Shown piece by piece: positions 19,676 to 28,045 of a DNA stretch of 64,000 nt (its first letter is position 1; every line of letters starts with the position of its first letter). The position numbers were made by a program, and so were the translations under genes. Origin of the DNA: JACVRW01 sp963825345. GTDB taxonomy: Bacteria; Actinomycetota; Thermoleophilia; Solirubrobacterales; Thermoleophilaceae. The notes beneath the pieces were generated by a model. The model worked only from the letters and a program-made list of their open reading frames with translations. It was not told the origin of the DNA and made no database searches. The stretch is taken from positions 62,001 to 126,000 of the forward strand of contig CAWGSQ010000002.1 in the NCBI GenBank assembly GCA_963825345.1. The letters run 5' to 3'.

Positions 19676-21325
19676 TCAAACGGCGCGCAGAAGCGCTTCG
19701 ACCACATCGGGGTGGAACTGGCGTCCCGCCTCGCGGCGAAGCTCCTCTGAGGCGTCCTCCGGAGCGAGCGCTGCGCGGTACGGACGGTCGCTTGTCATGG
19801 CCTCGTAGGCGTCGGCCACGGCGATGATCGCGGCCTCGATCGGCACGTCCTCGCGGCGTCCCTCCGGGTAGCCGTGGCCGTCGGGGCGCTCGTGGTGGAA
19901 CAGGATCCAGGAGCGAATGTCGTCGTACTCGGTGGTCTCCACCATGCGTGCGCCGATCGCCGGGTGGGCGCGCACCCAGGCCCATTCGTCATCCGTCAGC
20001 GGCCCCTGCTTTGCCACCAGTGAGTCGGGCAGGGCCACCCGGCCGACGTCGTGCAGGATCCCGGCAAGCCGTATGCGCTCCACGGCCTCGGGGGCGAGGC
20101 CGAGCTCACGTGCCGTGAGCTCCGCGATTCGACCGACGCGCTGGCAATGGGTGGCGCTGCCGCTGTCGCGGATGTCGAGCGCCTCGGCGAGGTTGACGAG
20201 CGTGGCCAGCTCCACGTGTGCCTCGTTGTTCGCGCCATGGGTCCCGTGCGCGAGGATCCCGGGCACCTCCGCGCTCGAGATCACCGAGCGGTTGCGGCCA
20301 AGGCGCTTGGCGGCGTAGAGCGCCTGGTCGGCCGTGCGAAGCAGGCCGTCCGCTGACTGCCCGTGGAGCGGGTGGGTCGAGATCCCGAAGCTGATCGTGA
20401 GCTGGCTGTCGCGCTGATCCGCGAACGCCTCGTGCACGGCCGCGCGGATCCGCTCGGCGAGCATGTAGGCGCCGTGCTCATCGGAGTCGGGCGCGAGAAT
20501 CGCGAACTCCTCCCCTCCGATGCGGGCCGCCCTGTCGAACCCGCGCTTCGCGCCTCGGACCGCGTCGGCCACGCGCCTCAGGACGTCATCGCCGGCCGCG
20601 TGTCCGTGCGCGTCGTTAACGCGCTTGAAGCGGTCGAGGTCCCCCACGATCAGGCTGAGGGGCTGGTGGGCGCGGCGGGCGCGCTCGAGCTCGACGTCGA
20701 AGACCTCCTGGAAGCCGCGGCGGTTGAGCAGATCGGTGAGCGGGTCGTGGTGGGCGGCGTCGCTGAGGCCGGCGATCAGCTGGGCGAGCCGATCTCGCAC
20801 GACCGAGAGCAGGAACCCGGTCACGAGCAGCGTTGCGACCGTGGCGATCCAGCCGTCCAGCGGGTTCTCGGCCGGCGACTCCTCCGCCAGGGCGAGCGCG
20901 TAGCCGGCGGCGATGATCGAGACGTGCACGAGCGCGGCCGAGCGGCTGAAGAAGTAGAAGACGAAGCCTGTGACCCAGACGTACGGCAGCGGCCCGTACG
21001 AGCTCATCGAGCCCCAGCCATACGCGGCCGCGGTGAAGAGCGCCGTGTCGACCAGCGCAACGACGTGGAATCCCCAGAGCGGCAGGCGCTCGTAGGCGAG
21101 CAGCACGAAGACGGCGACGGCGGCGGCCGCGGCGGCTGTGGCGAGCAGGACGTCGTCGTCCAGCTGACCATCGCCCGGAACCAGCACTGCGATCAGGCAG
21201 ATGAGCGCGCCCGCGCCGGTGAGCAACGCGGCTGTGCGCGCCATGTTCGCCCGCGTAGCGGGCCGCTCGACATCGTTGCCTGTCGCGTTCCGCCAGCGCA
21301 GCCGCTCGCGGAGGGGCGGATCCAT
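19676..21325 (-). CDS. Multi-pass membrane GGDEF / HD-GYP protein (second of tandem pair)
   Basis: 549 residues: an N-terminal sensor of about six membrane helices (residues about 28-185, including LLTGAGALICLIAVLVPG and WIATVATLLVTGFLLSVV), then GGDEF (DPLTDLLNRRGFQEV, RGFD then GGEEF) and HD-GYP (LAGILHDVGRVALPDS, HHERPDGHGYP). The HDxGK motif reads HDVGR, a conservative Lys-to-Arg change in the phosphodiesterase site. The cytoplasmic halves of the two tandem genes align throughout, pointing to a duplication in which only this copy has (or has kept) a membrane sensor. Confidence 0.92.
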   Translation of the reverse strand: MDPPLRERLRWRNATGNDVERPATRANMARTAALLTGAGALICLIAVLVPGDGQLDDDVLLATAAAAAAVAVFVLLAYERLPLWGFHVVALVDTALFTAAAYGWGSMSSYGPLPYVWVTGFVFYFFSRSAALVHVSIIAAGYALALAEESPAENPLDGWIATVATLLVTGFLLSVVRDRLAQLIAGLSDAAHHDPLTDLLNRRGFQEVFDVELERARRAHQPLSLIVGDLDRFKRVNDAHGHAAGDDVLRRVADAVRGAKRGFDRAARIGGEEFAILAPDSDEHGAYMLAERIRAAVHEAFADQRDSQLTISFGISTHPLHGQSADGLLRTADQALYAAKRLGRNRSVISSAEVPGILAHGTHGANNEAHVELATLVNLAEALDIRDSGSATHCQRVGRIAELTARELGLAPEAVERIRLAGILHDVGRVALPDSLVAKQGPLTDDEWAWVRAHPAIGARMVETTEYDDIRSWILFHHERPDGHGYPEGRREDVPIEAAIIAVADAYEAMTSDRPYRAALAPEDASEELRREAGRQFHPDVVEALLRAV

Positions 21326-21400
21326 GCTCCTCCTAATGGCCTATGTACAAGTCCGGTGGGCCTGCGGCCACCATAGGTCCGTTGGCGCGTTCCCGCCAGA

Positions 21401-21835
21401 ATGCTGGACGTGTGGTTACAGCGCCAGATAGAGCTCCGCGCACGACCGCGCGGCTTCCACCTCGTGACCGACGAGATCGTCGCTGCCGTGCCCGAGCTCT
21501 CGCAGCTCGCGATGGGCATCGCCATGGTGTTCATGCAGCACACGTCCGCGTCGCTCACGCTGAACGAGAACGCCTCGCCTGACGTGCGCCGCGACTTCTC
21601 GACTTGGTTCGACCGAGCCGTGCCCGACGGCGCCGACTACTTCTCCCACACCCTCGAGGGCCCGGACGACATGCCGGCCCACATCAAGGCCTCGCTCACC
21701 GGTTCGTCCCTGGTGATCCCGGTCGCCCGAGGCTCATTGGCACTCGGAACCTGGCAGGGGATCTACCTATGCGAGCACCGCGACCAAGGCGGCCCGCGCC
21801 GCGTGGTCCTCACGGCCTTCGGCGAGCCGAGCTAG
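21401..21835 (+). CDS. YjbQ (UPF0047) family protein
   Basis: 144 residues of the YjbQ/UPF0047 family: GFHLVTDEIVAAV, GIAMVFMQHTSASLTLNENASPDVRRDF, YFSHTLEGPDDMPAHIKASLTGSSLVIPV and LGTWQGIYLCEHRD. The conserved histidines in MQHTSAS and CEHRD and the acidic residues are present. Some members can make thiamine phosphate as a side activity; the physiological role is unsettled. GTG 21410 is an alternative start to ATG/CTG-proximal 21401. It is followed by the radical-SAM gene on the same strand. Confidence 0.93.
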   Translation: MLDVWLQRQIELRARPRGFHLVTDEIVAAVPELSQLAMGIAMVFMQHTSASLTLNENASPDVRRDFSTWFDRAVPDGADYFSHTLEGPDDMPAHIKASLTGSSLVIPVARGSLALGTWQGIYLCEHRDQGGPRRVVLTAFGEPS

Positions 21836-21870
21836 CCCCGGAGGCCGATTGCCCAGCCGCCCGCAATGTG

Positions 21871-21884
21871 CGAACATGTGTTCG
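21871..21884. promoter_or_regulatory. LexA (SOS) box, perfect 14-bp match
   Basis: CGAACATGTGTTCG at 21871-21884 matches the Gram-positive/actinobacterial LexA operator CGAACRNRYGTTCG at every constrained position. It abuts or overlaps the start of the radical-SAM gene (its last G is the first base of the GTG at 21884), so LexA binding would block transcription of that gene. Confidence 0.75.
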
Positions 21885-22933
21885 TGCGCTGGGACAACCT
21901 CAAGGTCGACGTCGAGGACAGCCGAACCCTCCCGGGCTACCGCGAGCCGGCAACTGTGCGCACCTTCGACGCACCCGAGGCCCTCGACACGCGCTTCTAT
22001 GAGGTGCGGTCCAAATCAGCACTGAACAAGGTGCCGAAGGCGTCGCGGATGCCGTTCCGGTGGACCATAAATCCGTACAGAGGATGTGCCCATTCGTGCA
22101 AATTTTGTTTTGCTCGCCCGACCCACATCTATCTGGGCTTTGACGCGGACCGCGACTTCGACAAGGAGATCGTCGTCAAGGTCAACGTCCCGGAGGTTGC
22201 TCGGGCCGAGCTGATGCGGCCGTCCTGGAAGCACGAGCACGTCGCGCTTGGCACGAACACCGATCCGTACCAGTGGGTCGAGGGGCGCTACCGGTTGATG
22301 CCGGGGATCTGGGAGGCGATGCGGGACTCGGGCACGCCGTCGTCGGTGCTCACCAAGTCGCCGCTTCTGCTGCGTGACATCGAGCTCTTCAAGCAGATTC
22401 ATGAGGTGGCCGGGTTCGCGGCCAACCTCTCGATCCCGACTCTCGACGAGAAGGCCTGGCGCGCCAGCGAGCCCCACACTCCGCATCCGCGCAAGCGGAT
22501 CGAGGCGGTGGCGGAGCTGAACCGAGCCGGCATCCCCACAGGCGTGCTGATCGCACCGCTCATGCCCGGCATCAACGACTCGCCCGAGCAGGTGGAGGAG
22601 ATCCTGGCGCTGTGCGGCGAGGCGGGCGCCACGAACATCGGCGGCATCCCGCTGCATCTGCGCGGCGAGGTCCGCGGCATCTTCATGGAGTGGCTGCGCT
22701 CGTACAGGCCCGACCTCGTCGCGCACTACGAGGAGCTCTACGCGCGCGGCGCCTATGTGAGCAAGGCGGAGCGCGAGCGGATCGCCGCCCTGGTGCGGCG
22801 AGGCCGGGCACGCCGAAGCGGTCCCGTCCTTCGAAACCCCGGGCGCGATCGCGAGGGCGCGCTGGACACGGACCCGATCACGATGCCCGCCCGCCGCCCG
22901 CCGCGCACGCCCGCCCAGACGAAGCTCTTCTGA
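21884..22933 (+). CDS. Rv2578c-like radical SAM protein
   Basis: About 349 residues from the GTG at 21884 (MRWDNLKVDV). The radical-SAM cluster motif is GCAHSCKFCFAR near residue 70 (CxxxCxxC), preceded by the family signature KVPKASRMPFRWTINPYRG. Other conserved parts are GTNTDPYQWVEGRYRLM and SVLTKSPLLLRDI. It belongs to the group that includes mycobacterial Rv2578c and distant spore-photoproduct-lyase relatives; the reaction is unknown. A perfect LexA box at the start supports a DNA-damage role and also supports this start rather than the ATG at 21866, which would place the box inside the coding region. No intein is present. Confidence 0.9.
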   Translation: MRWDNLKVDVEDSRTLPGYREPATVRTFDAPEALDTRFYEVRSKSALNKVPKASRMPFRWTINPYRGCAHSCKFCFARPTHIYLGFDADRDFDKEIVVKVNVPEVARAELMRPSWKHEHVALGTNTDPYQWVEGRYRLMPGIWEAMRDSGTPSSVLTKSPLLLRDIELFKQIHEVAGFAANLSIPTLDEKAWRASEPHTPHPRKRIEAVAELNRAGIPTGVLIAPLMPGINDSPEQVEEILALCGEAGATNIGGIPLHLRGEVRGIFMEWLRSYRPDLVAHYEELYARGAYVSKAERERIAALVRRGRARRSGPVLRNPGRDREGALDTDPITMPARRPPRTPAQTKLF

Positions 22934-22983
22934 CTTGCTCGCAGTTGACCGCAATATGTCCGGTTAAGTGCGCGCAAGTGGCG

Positions 22984-23047
22984 GCGGCGCGAGGTGCCGC
23001 GGCGCGAGGTGCGACGGGGCGAGCGCCCCCGCGCCGGGCGCGGGCGG
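22984..23047. terminator. Short direct repeat and GC hairpin between convergent genes
   Basis: The 120-bp gap between the radical-SAM gene and the convergent 145-residue gene holds two direct copies of GCGGCGCGAGGTGC (22984-22997 and 22999-23012) and then a hairpin CCCGCGCC-G-GGCGCGGG (23028-23044). The hairpin may stop transcription from both sides; no T-run follows it. Confidence 0.4.
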
Positions 23048-23053
23048 GCAGGC

Positions 23054-23491
23054 CTAGGACGCGTGCGCGAACACCGGCTCGCGGCCCTCGGCGGCCACCA
23101 GCTCGCCGAACTTGATGCCCTGACCCTCGCCCTCGGTTTCGTAGGGCACGAAGATGTCGACGGCGTCGGCGTCCGCGTGGTCGAGCTCAACCTGGACGGC
23201 GTCCGTGGTCTCTCCGCTGTCCGGGTCCGTGAGCGTCACGTCGGCCGCGATGCCGGACGCGCGGATCGCGCCCTCGGCGGCCCGCTCCCGCAGCCCCTCG
23301 TGGAGGGCCACCAGGACCTCGCCCACATCCGGGCTGTCGTCGTCGAGATCGGTGCCGACCGCGTTCAGCTCGCCATCTGAGCCGAGCGCCGCCGCGTAGG
23401 GATAGAACTCGCCGTTCTGGCTCAGCATCCGCTCGGCGAACGGGAGCAGGAAGTTGAGAAGCTCCTGGATCTCGTGAGTGGGTTCTGCCAT
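23054..23491 (-). CDS. Hypothetical acidic protein (145 aa)
   Basis: 145 residues from the ATG at 23491, which has a GGGGAT Shine-Dalgarno. The protein is soluble and acidic: MAEPTHEIQELLNFLLPFAERMLSQNGEFYPYAAAL, then LDDDSPDVGEVLVALHEGLRERA and VQVELDHADADAVDIFVPYETEG. I recognise no named family with certainty; the pattern of an N-terminal helix followed by beta strands resembles small conserved proteins of unknown function. It lies 19 bp downstream of the MraY/WecA-like transferase and is probably co-transcribed. Confidence 0.8.
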   Translation of the reverse strand: MAEPTHEIQELLNFLLPFAERMLSQNGEFYPYAAALGSDGELNAVGTDLDDDSPDVGEVLVALHEGLRERAAEGAIRASGIAADVTLTDPDSGETTDAVQVELDHADADAVDIFVPYETEGEGQGIKFGELVAAEGREPVFAHAS

Positions 23492-23510
23492 GCCTATCCC
23501 CTGCCCGGTT

Positions 23511-24701
23511 TCAATCGCCCCGAACCGCCTCGAACTCGCCTGTCTCGACCTCCCGCTCCACCTCACGTTCGATCTCGTCGGCGGACAGTGCCGGCATCTC
23601 GCCGGTGTCCACCTGGCGCTGGATCTCGCGCTCGCGGAAGCGTCGGAACTTCAAGATCTCGAGCACGAGCACGAGGTAGAGGCTGGCCGCCAGCGCCACC
23701 AGTCCGAACGCGGCGATCACTAGGGCCCAGCCGGCATTGAGCGTCCCGTCGTCCTCCGAGTACGGCACGAAGCGCATGGCCAACGCGAGCGCCGCCAGCG
23801 ACAGGGTCCAGCCGTATAGGTAGAGCACGGTGCGCCGCTGGGAGAAGCCGATGTTCGCGAAGCGGTGGTGGAAGTGCCATCGGTCGGCCGAGTAGACCGG
23901 CCGGCCGTACTTGATCCGCTTGGCAACCACGAAGGTCGCATCGAGAGCGGGCACGGCCAGGATCAGAAGCGGGAAGAACAGGGCCACGACCGCCGCGGTC
24001 TTGAGCACGCCCTGGATCGCGACGCACGCAAGCAGCAGGCCGAGCAGGTTGGAGCCGGCGTCGCCCATGAAGATCGACGCCGGATGGAAGTTGTGCCAGA
24101 GGAATCCCACGGCCGCACCCGCCGTGAGCGCGGCGAGGACGCCGGCCTCGTCGCGGCCGAGCGACAGCGCGATGATCGCGAACGTGGCGGCCGCGATCGT
24201 GCACACGCCTGCGGCCAGGCCGTCCGCGCCGTCCGTGAAGTTCACGACGTTCATCACAGCGACGATGCCGACGAGCGTCAGCGCCCTGCCCGCGGTCTCG
24301 CTGAGCCCGACCGGGTCAACGAACGGCAGCGTCACGTGGTCCACGTAGACGCCCGCCGCCACGGGTACCGCCGCCGCGGCGAACTGACCGGCGAGCTTGA
24401 CCGCCGGGTGCAGGCCGTTCGGGCGCCAATCGTCCACGGCCCCAACGAAGGCGATGGCGAGCGCGCCCCCCAGGATGCCGCGCGTCTCACCGTTCCAGGG
24501 CAGGAAGATCAGCGCCGCGACCACCACCGCCGCGAGAATCGCCAGGCCGCCCAGCCCGGGCACGGGTCGATCGTGCAGGTCGCGATCGCGCGGGTGGTGC
24601 AGCACGCCCAGCCGTCGCGCGAGCCGGGCGACCGGCGGAGTGGCGACGAAGGCGATCAGCGCGGCGACGAGGAACGCCCCGAGGGCATCGAGCTCGTCCA
24701 T
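23511..24701 (-). CDS. MraY/WecA-family polyprenyl-phosphate sugar-1-phosphate transferase
   Basis: 396 residues with about ten to eleven membrane helices. Family motifs appear in order: HDRPVPGLGGLAI, FVGAVDDW near residue 90 (Mg2+/substrate aspartates), NVVNFTDGADGLAAG near 150, SIFMGDAGSNLLG and RWHFHHRFANIGFSQRR. It moves a UDP-linked sugar-1-phosphate to undecaprenyl or decaprenyl phosphate, starting teichoic-acid-like, arabinogalactan-like or exopolysaccharide synthesis. The HHRF signature favours the WecA/TagO side over MraY, and no peptidoglycan gene is adjacent. The C-terminal 45 residues are cytoplasmic, highly charged helix (FREREIQRQVD, EREVEREVETGEFE), which is not part of the usual fold. 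Confidence 0.93.
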   Translation of the reverse strand: MDELDALGAFLVAALIAFVATPPVARLARRLGVLHHPRDRDLHDRPVPGLGGLAILAAVVVAALIFLPWNGETRGILGGALAIAFVGAVDDWRPNGLHPAVKLAGQFAAAAVPVAAGVYVDHVTLPFVDPVGLSETAGRALTLVGIVAVMNVVNFTDGADGLAAGVCTIAAATFAIIALSLGRDEAGVLAALTAGAAVGFLWHNFHPASIFMGDAGSNLLGLLLACVAIQGVLKTAAVVALFFPLLILAVPALDATFVVAKRIKYGRPVYSADRWHFHHRFANIGFSQRRTVLYLYGWTLSLAALALAMRFVPYSEDDGTLNAGWALVIAAFGLVALAASLYLVLVLEILKFRRFREREIQRQVDTGEMPALSADEIEREVEREVETGEFEAVRGD

Positions 24702-24732
24702 CTGGGAGGAGCCTAGTGACGCACCCGGCCGC

Positions 24733-25413
24733 TCAGGACCCCGGGATCACGTAAAACGCGATCACCGCGTACTGCAGGGCCGCGGCGAGGATCACAAGCG
24801 CGTGGAACACCTCGTGGTATCCGAAGACGCTCGGCGCGGGGTTGGGGCGCTGGAAGGCGTACACGAGGGCCCCGAGCGTGTAGAGCACCCCGCCCACGGC
24901 CACCAGCGTCGTGGCGGTCACGCCCAAACTCTCGATCATGTCCGGAAAGGCAGCGACCGCGACCCACCCGAGCATGATGTAGGTGAGCGCGACGAGCGCC
25001 TTCGGCGCGTCGATCCAGACAAGCTTCATGAAGATCCCGGCAAGCGCCCCGGCCCACACCACGATAAGGATCACGGTGGCAAGATCGCCGTCGAGCACGA
25101 GCAGCGCGAACGGCGTGTACGTCCCCGCGATCAGGAAGAAGATCATCGAGTGGTCGAGCCGCCGCATCCAGCGACGCGCTGCCTGAGACGCCCACGTGAT
25201 GCGGTGGTAGAGCGCGCTCGTGCCGAACAGCGCCGCCACGCTCAGCGCGTAGATGGCGGCCGCCAGGCGCGGCTGACCGGAGGGCGCGGCAATCACGAGA
25301 GCCGCTCCGATCGCGACCGACACGAAGAACGCCCACTGGTGCCAGACGCCGCGCAGGCGCGGCTTCGTGAGCCTAAGTGTCGCGGAGTTGGTGTGCATCG
25401 GTGAAGAACCCAC
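24733..25413 (-). CDS. trhA: Hemolysin III / TrhA family membrane protein
   Basis: 226 residues with seven membrane helices. Conserved residues of the bacterial PAQR/TrhA family are visible: ALFGTSALYHRITW, RLDHSMIFFLIAGTYTPFALL and GYHEVFHALVILAAALQY, providing the histidines and aspartate of the metal site. The family affects membrane energy homeostasis and is named after a supposed haemolysin. GTG 25413 and ATG 25398 are possible starts; both lie inside the end of the upstream ABC permease gene, so the two are coupled. Confidence 0.92.
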   Translation of the reverse strand: MGSSPMHTNSATLRLTKPRLRGVWHQWAFFVSVAIGAALVIAAPSGQPRLAAAIYALSVAALFGTSALYHRITWASQAARRWMRRLDHSMIFFLIAGTYTPFALLVLDGDLATVILIVVWAGALAGIFMKLVWIDAPKALVALTYIMLGWVAVAAFPDMIESLGVTATTLVAVGGVLYTLGALVYAFQRPNPAPSVFGYHEVFHALVILAAALQYAVIAFYVIPGS

Positions 25414-26140
25414 GGTAGCCCAACGACACCGCGATCAGAGCCGCAAGCGCCACAGCCCCGAGCAGCACCCACAGCAGCACGATCTGGAGCCGCACGGCGT
25501 CCACCGGCTCGGCCCCGGCCACCAGCATCCCCACCATCGTGCCCGGGAAGAAGACGATCCCTGTCGTCTTCGTGGAGTCCACCAGCGGGATCATCCCGGA
25601 GCGCAGGCTGCGCGCGACGATCGCGCGCGCCGCCTGCTGGGAGGTGGCTCCGAGCGCCAGCATCGCCTCAATCTGCCGGCGTCCGTCGTGCATCTCGTCG
25701 ACCAGCCGGTTGAGGGCCACGGCCACCGCCGTCATCGAGTTCCCGATCACCATCCCGCCCACCGGCACCAGGTAGCGCGGCTCCGCCTTGAACACGCCCA
25801 GCCCGATCACGAGGCCGAGCGTCACGGCGGCCGCCACCGAGAGGGCGAGCACGATCGGCCCGGTGACCTCCGGCACTCCCTTCGCGCGGCCGCGCGCTGT
25901 CCATGCGCCGAAGGCCACCATTCCCGCCAGCAGGGCGACCACCAGCCAGAGGCTGTCCGTGTCGAAGATCGCCTGGATCACGTAGCCGACCGCGGTGAGC
26001 TGGATGAAGGAGCGGAAGACCGCGAGCGCGATGTCCTGCTCGAGCTCCGCTCGCCGCCAGAAGGAGACCGCGATCGCCACGGCGATCAGCGCGAGCGACG
26101 CGGCCACCTCGCCGAGCGTGATCGAGATCGTGCTGCTCAC
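25373..26140 (-). CDS. FetB-like ABC permease (UPF0014)
   Basis: 255 residues, about seven membrane helices, with the UPF0014 signatures RSFIQLTAVGYVIQAIF, YLVPVGGMVIGNSMTAVAVALNRL, EAMLALGATSQQAARAIVARSLRSGMIPLVDSTKTTGIVFFPGTMVGMLVAG. In E. coli the FetAB pair exports iron and aids resistance to oxidative stress. The GTG start overlaps the stop of the ATPase gene (GTGA at 26137), and the gene ends inside the start of trhA. With FetA-like ATPase it makes a complete half-size ABC exporter; metal specificity is inferred from family only. Confidence 0.92.
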   Translation of the reverse strand: MSSTISITLGEVAASLALIAVAIAVSFWRRAELEQDIALAVFRSFIQLTAVGYVIQAIFDTDSLWLVVALLAGMVAFGAWTARGRAKGVPEVTGPIVLALSVAAAVTLGLVIGLGVFKAEPRYLVPVGGMVIGNSMTAVAVALNRLVDEMHDGRRQIEAMLALGATSQQAARAIVARSLRSGMIPLVDSTKTTGIVFFPGTMVGMLVAGAEPVDAVRLQIVLLWVLLGAVALAALIAVSLGYRGFFTDAHQLRDT

Positions 26141-26754
26141 GTCGCGACCCTGCCACCCTCGAGCTCGATCGCCCGCTCGGTCAGCCGGTCGGCCTGGGCG
26201 CGATCGTGGGTCACGAGGACGAGCGAGACCCCGTGAAGGTTCCGTAGGGCGTCCTCGACCGCGCCGGTCGCGGCGGCGTCGAGCGATGCGGTCGGCTCGT
26301 CCAGCAGCAGCACCTCGGGCTCGAGCGCGAGGGCCCGGGCGAGCATCACGCGCTGCTGCTCGCCCACCGACAGCCGCGATGCGTCGCGCTCGGCGAAGCT
26401 GGCGTCGAGCCCGGCGAGGCTGAGCGGCCGCTCGGGATCGACCTGCTCGCCGTGCAGGCGCGGTCCGAAGCAGACGTTTTCGGCAACCGTGCCCGGCACC
26501 GGCGCCGGAAGCTGCGGCACGAGCCCCACGCGGCGGCGCAGCTCGAGGGGGTCGAGCTGGCGAACGTCCGTGTCGTGAAAGCGGACGACCCCCTCGTCCG
26601 GGTCCGCGAGGCGGTTCAGCAGGCGCAGCAGGGTCGACTTGCCCGCGCCGGACGGCCCGACCACCGCGGTGGAACCGGACGGGATGGTCAGGCTCACTCC
26701 GCTCAGCACCGGCCGGCCGTCGCGGGCCAGGCCGATGCCCTCGAGCTCGAAGAT
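26137..26754 (-). CDS. FetA-like ABC transporter ATPase (start codon unclear)
   Basis: Walker A GPSGAGKSTLLRLL, Q-loop LVPQLPAPVPGTVAENV, signature LSVGEQQRVMLARAL, Walker B VLLLDEPTASLD and switch His VLVTHD are all present, so this is a functional-looking nucleotide-binding domain of about 205 residues. The first strand (IFELEGIGLARDGRPVL) is in frame only upstream of the first canonical start, GTG at 26709. Between the in-frame region and glyA there is no ATG, GTG or TTG; the only near-cognate codon giving the full domain is ATC at 26754. I give the full-length reading; initiation at 26709 would lose the A-loop strand. It overlaps fetB by 4 bp. Confidence 0.85.
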   Translation of the reverse strand: MFELEGIGLARDGRPVLSGVSLTIPSGSTAVVGPSGAGKSTLLRLLNRLADPDEGVVRFHDTDVRQLDPLELRRRVGLVPQLPAPVPGTVAENVCFGPRLHGEQVDPERPLSLAGLDASFAERDASRLSVGEQQRVMLARALALEPEVLLLDEPTASLDAAATGAVEDALRNLHGVSLVLVTHDRAQADRLTERAIELEGGRVAT

Positions 26755-26758
26755 CGCG

Positions 26759-28045
26759 TTAGGCGACGGCGGCCTCGGCGAGCTGTGGATACAGCGGGTG
26801 CCTGTCGGCCAGCGCGCGGGTGCGCTCCGACAGCTCGCTCCGCCTGGCGTCCGTGAAGTCCCCGCTCAGCGCCTCGCCGATCACGCGGCCGATCTCGCGG
26901 AAGTCGTCCGCCTGGAATCCGCGGGTGGCGAGCGCCGGCGTGCCGATCCGCAGTCCGGACGAGACGGCCGGCGGGCGCGGGTCGAACGGCACGGCGTTGC
27001 GATTCACGGTGATGCCGATCTCGTGCAGGCGGTCCTCGGCCTGCTTTCCGTCGAGCTCGGACTCGCGCAGGTCGGCGAGCACGAGGTGAACGTCGGTGCC
27101 GCCTGTGAGCACGTTCACGCCGGCGCCGACCATCTCCTCAGCAAGGATCGACGCGCCCTCGCGCGTGCGCCGCTGGCGCTCGCGGAAGATGTCCGACTGC
27201 GCGATCTTGAAGGTGACCGCCTTGCCCGCGATGTTGTGCATGAGCGGCCCACCCTGGTGTCCCGGGAACACGCGCGAGTCGATCTTCTTCGCGTACTCCT
27301 CGCGGCACATGATCACCCCGCCGCGCCCGCCGCCGAGCGTCTTGTGCGTGGTGGTGGTGATCACGTCGCAATACGGAACCGGGCTCGGATGCTCCTCGGC
27401 CGCCACGAGGCCGGCGAAATGCGCGATGTCCGCCATCAGGATCGCGCCCACGGAGTCCGCGATCTCCCGGAAGCGCTGGAAGTCGAGCTGCCGGGAGTAC
27501 GCCGACCATCCCGCGATGATCAGCTTCGGCTTCGAGTCCTCGGCAAGCTGCGCCAGCTCGTCCATGTCGAGCCGCGAGTCCTCCTCGCGCACGCCGTAGG
27601 CCACGATGTCGAAGTAGAGCCCGGAGAAGTTGATCTTCATCCCGTGCGAGAGGTGGCCGCCGTGGTCGAGCTTCATGCCGAGTATGCGGTCGCCCGGGTC
27701 GAGCAGCGCCATGTAGGCAGCCGAGTTCGCCTGCGCGCCCGAGTGCGGCTGCACGTTCACGTGTTCGGCCCCGAAGACCGCCTTCGCGCGGTCGATCGCG
27801 AGCGTCTCGGCGACGTCCACGTACTCGCAGCCGCCGTAGTAGCGCCTGCCGGGATAGCCCTCGGCGTACTTGTTCGTTAGCACCGAGCCCTGGCAGTCGA
27901 GGACCGCCTGCGGAACGAAGTTCTCGGAGGCGATCATCTCGAGGGTCCGCTCCTGCCGGGCAGCCTCGTCCTTGAGCACCTCGGCGATCTCCGGATCGAC
28001 CTCGGCGACTGGCTTCGTGAAGTAATCGGGGCTCAGGTCGCTCAT
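26759..28045 (-). CDS. glyA: Serine hydroxymethyltransferase
   Basis: 428 residues from ATG 28045. PLP-dependent fold type I features: IASENFVPQAVLD, YPGRRYYGGCEYVD, VNVQPHSGAQANSAAY, DIAHFAGLVAA and the PLP-lysine motif TTTTHKTLGGGRGG near residue 230. It interconverts serine and glycine while loading tetrahydrofolate with a one-carbon unit. The ATG overlaps the TGA of the Sua5-like gene (ATGA), making it the fourth gene of an overlapping chain prfA-prmC-sua5-glyA. An upstream in-frame ATG at 28054 lies inside that gene and is less likely. Confidence 0.98.
   Translation of the reverse strand: MSDLSPDYFTKPVAEVDPEIAEVLKDEAARQERTLEMIASENFVPQAVLDCQGSVLTNKYAEGYPGRRYYGGCEYVDVAETLAIDRAKAVFGAEHVNVQPHSGAQANSAAYMALLDPGDRILGMKLDHGGHLSHGMKINFSGLYFDIVAYGVREEDSRLDMDELAQLAEDSKPKLIIAGWSAYSRQLDFQRFREIADSVGAILMADIAHFAGLVAAEEHPSPVPYCDVITTTTHKTLGGGRGGVIMCREEYAKKIDSRVFPGHQGGPLMHNIAGKAVTFKIAQSDIFRERQRRTREGASILAEEMVGAGVNVLTGGTDVHLVLADLRESELDGKQAEDRLHEIGITVNRNAVPFDPRPPAVSSGLRIGTPALATRGFQADDFREIGRVIGEALSGDFTDARRSELSERTRALADRHPLYPQLAEAAVA

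Noticed and set aside
21326..21400. Inverted repeat between the GGDEF/HD-GYP gene and yjbQ (GGTGG/CCACC with CCTAT/ATAGG)
   Set aside because: Short and interrupted; could be a divergent promoter feature but too weak to call.
23511..24701. Annotation as MraY of peptidoglycan synthesis
   Set aside because: The HHRF motif and absence of mur genes favour a WecA/TagO-type role.
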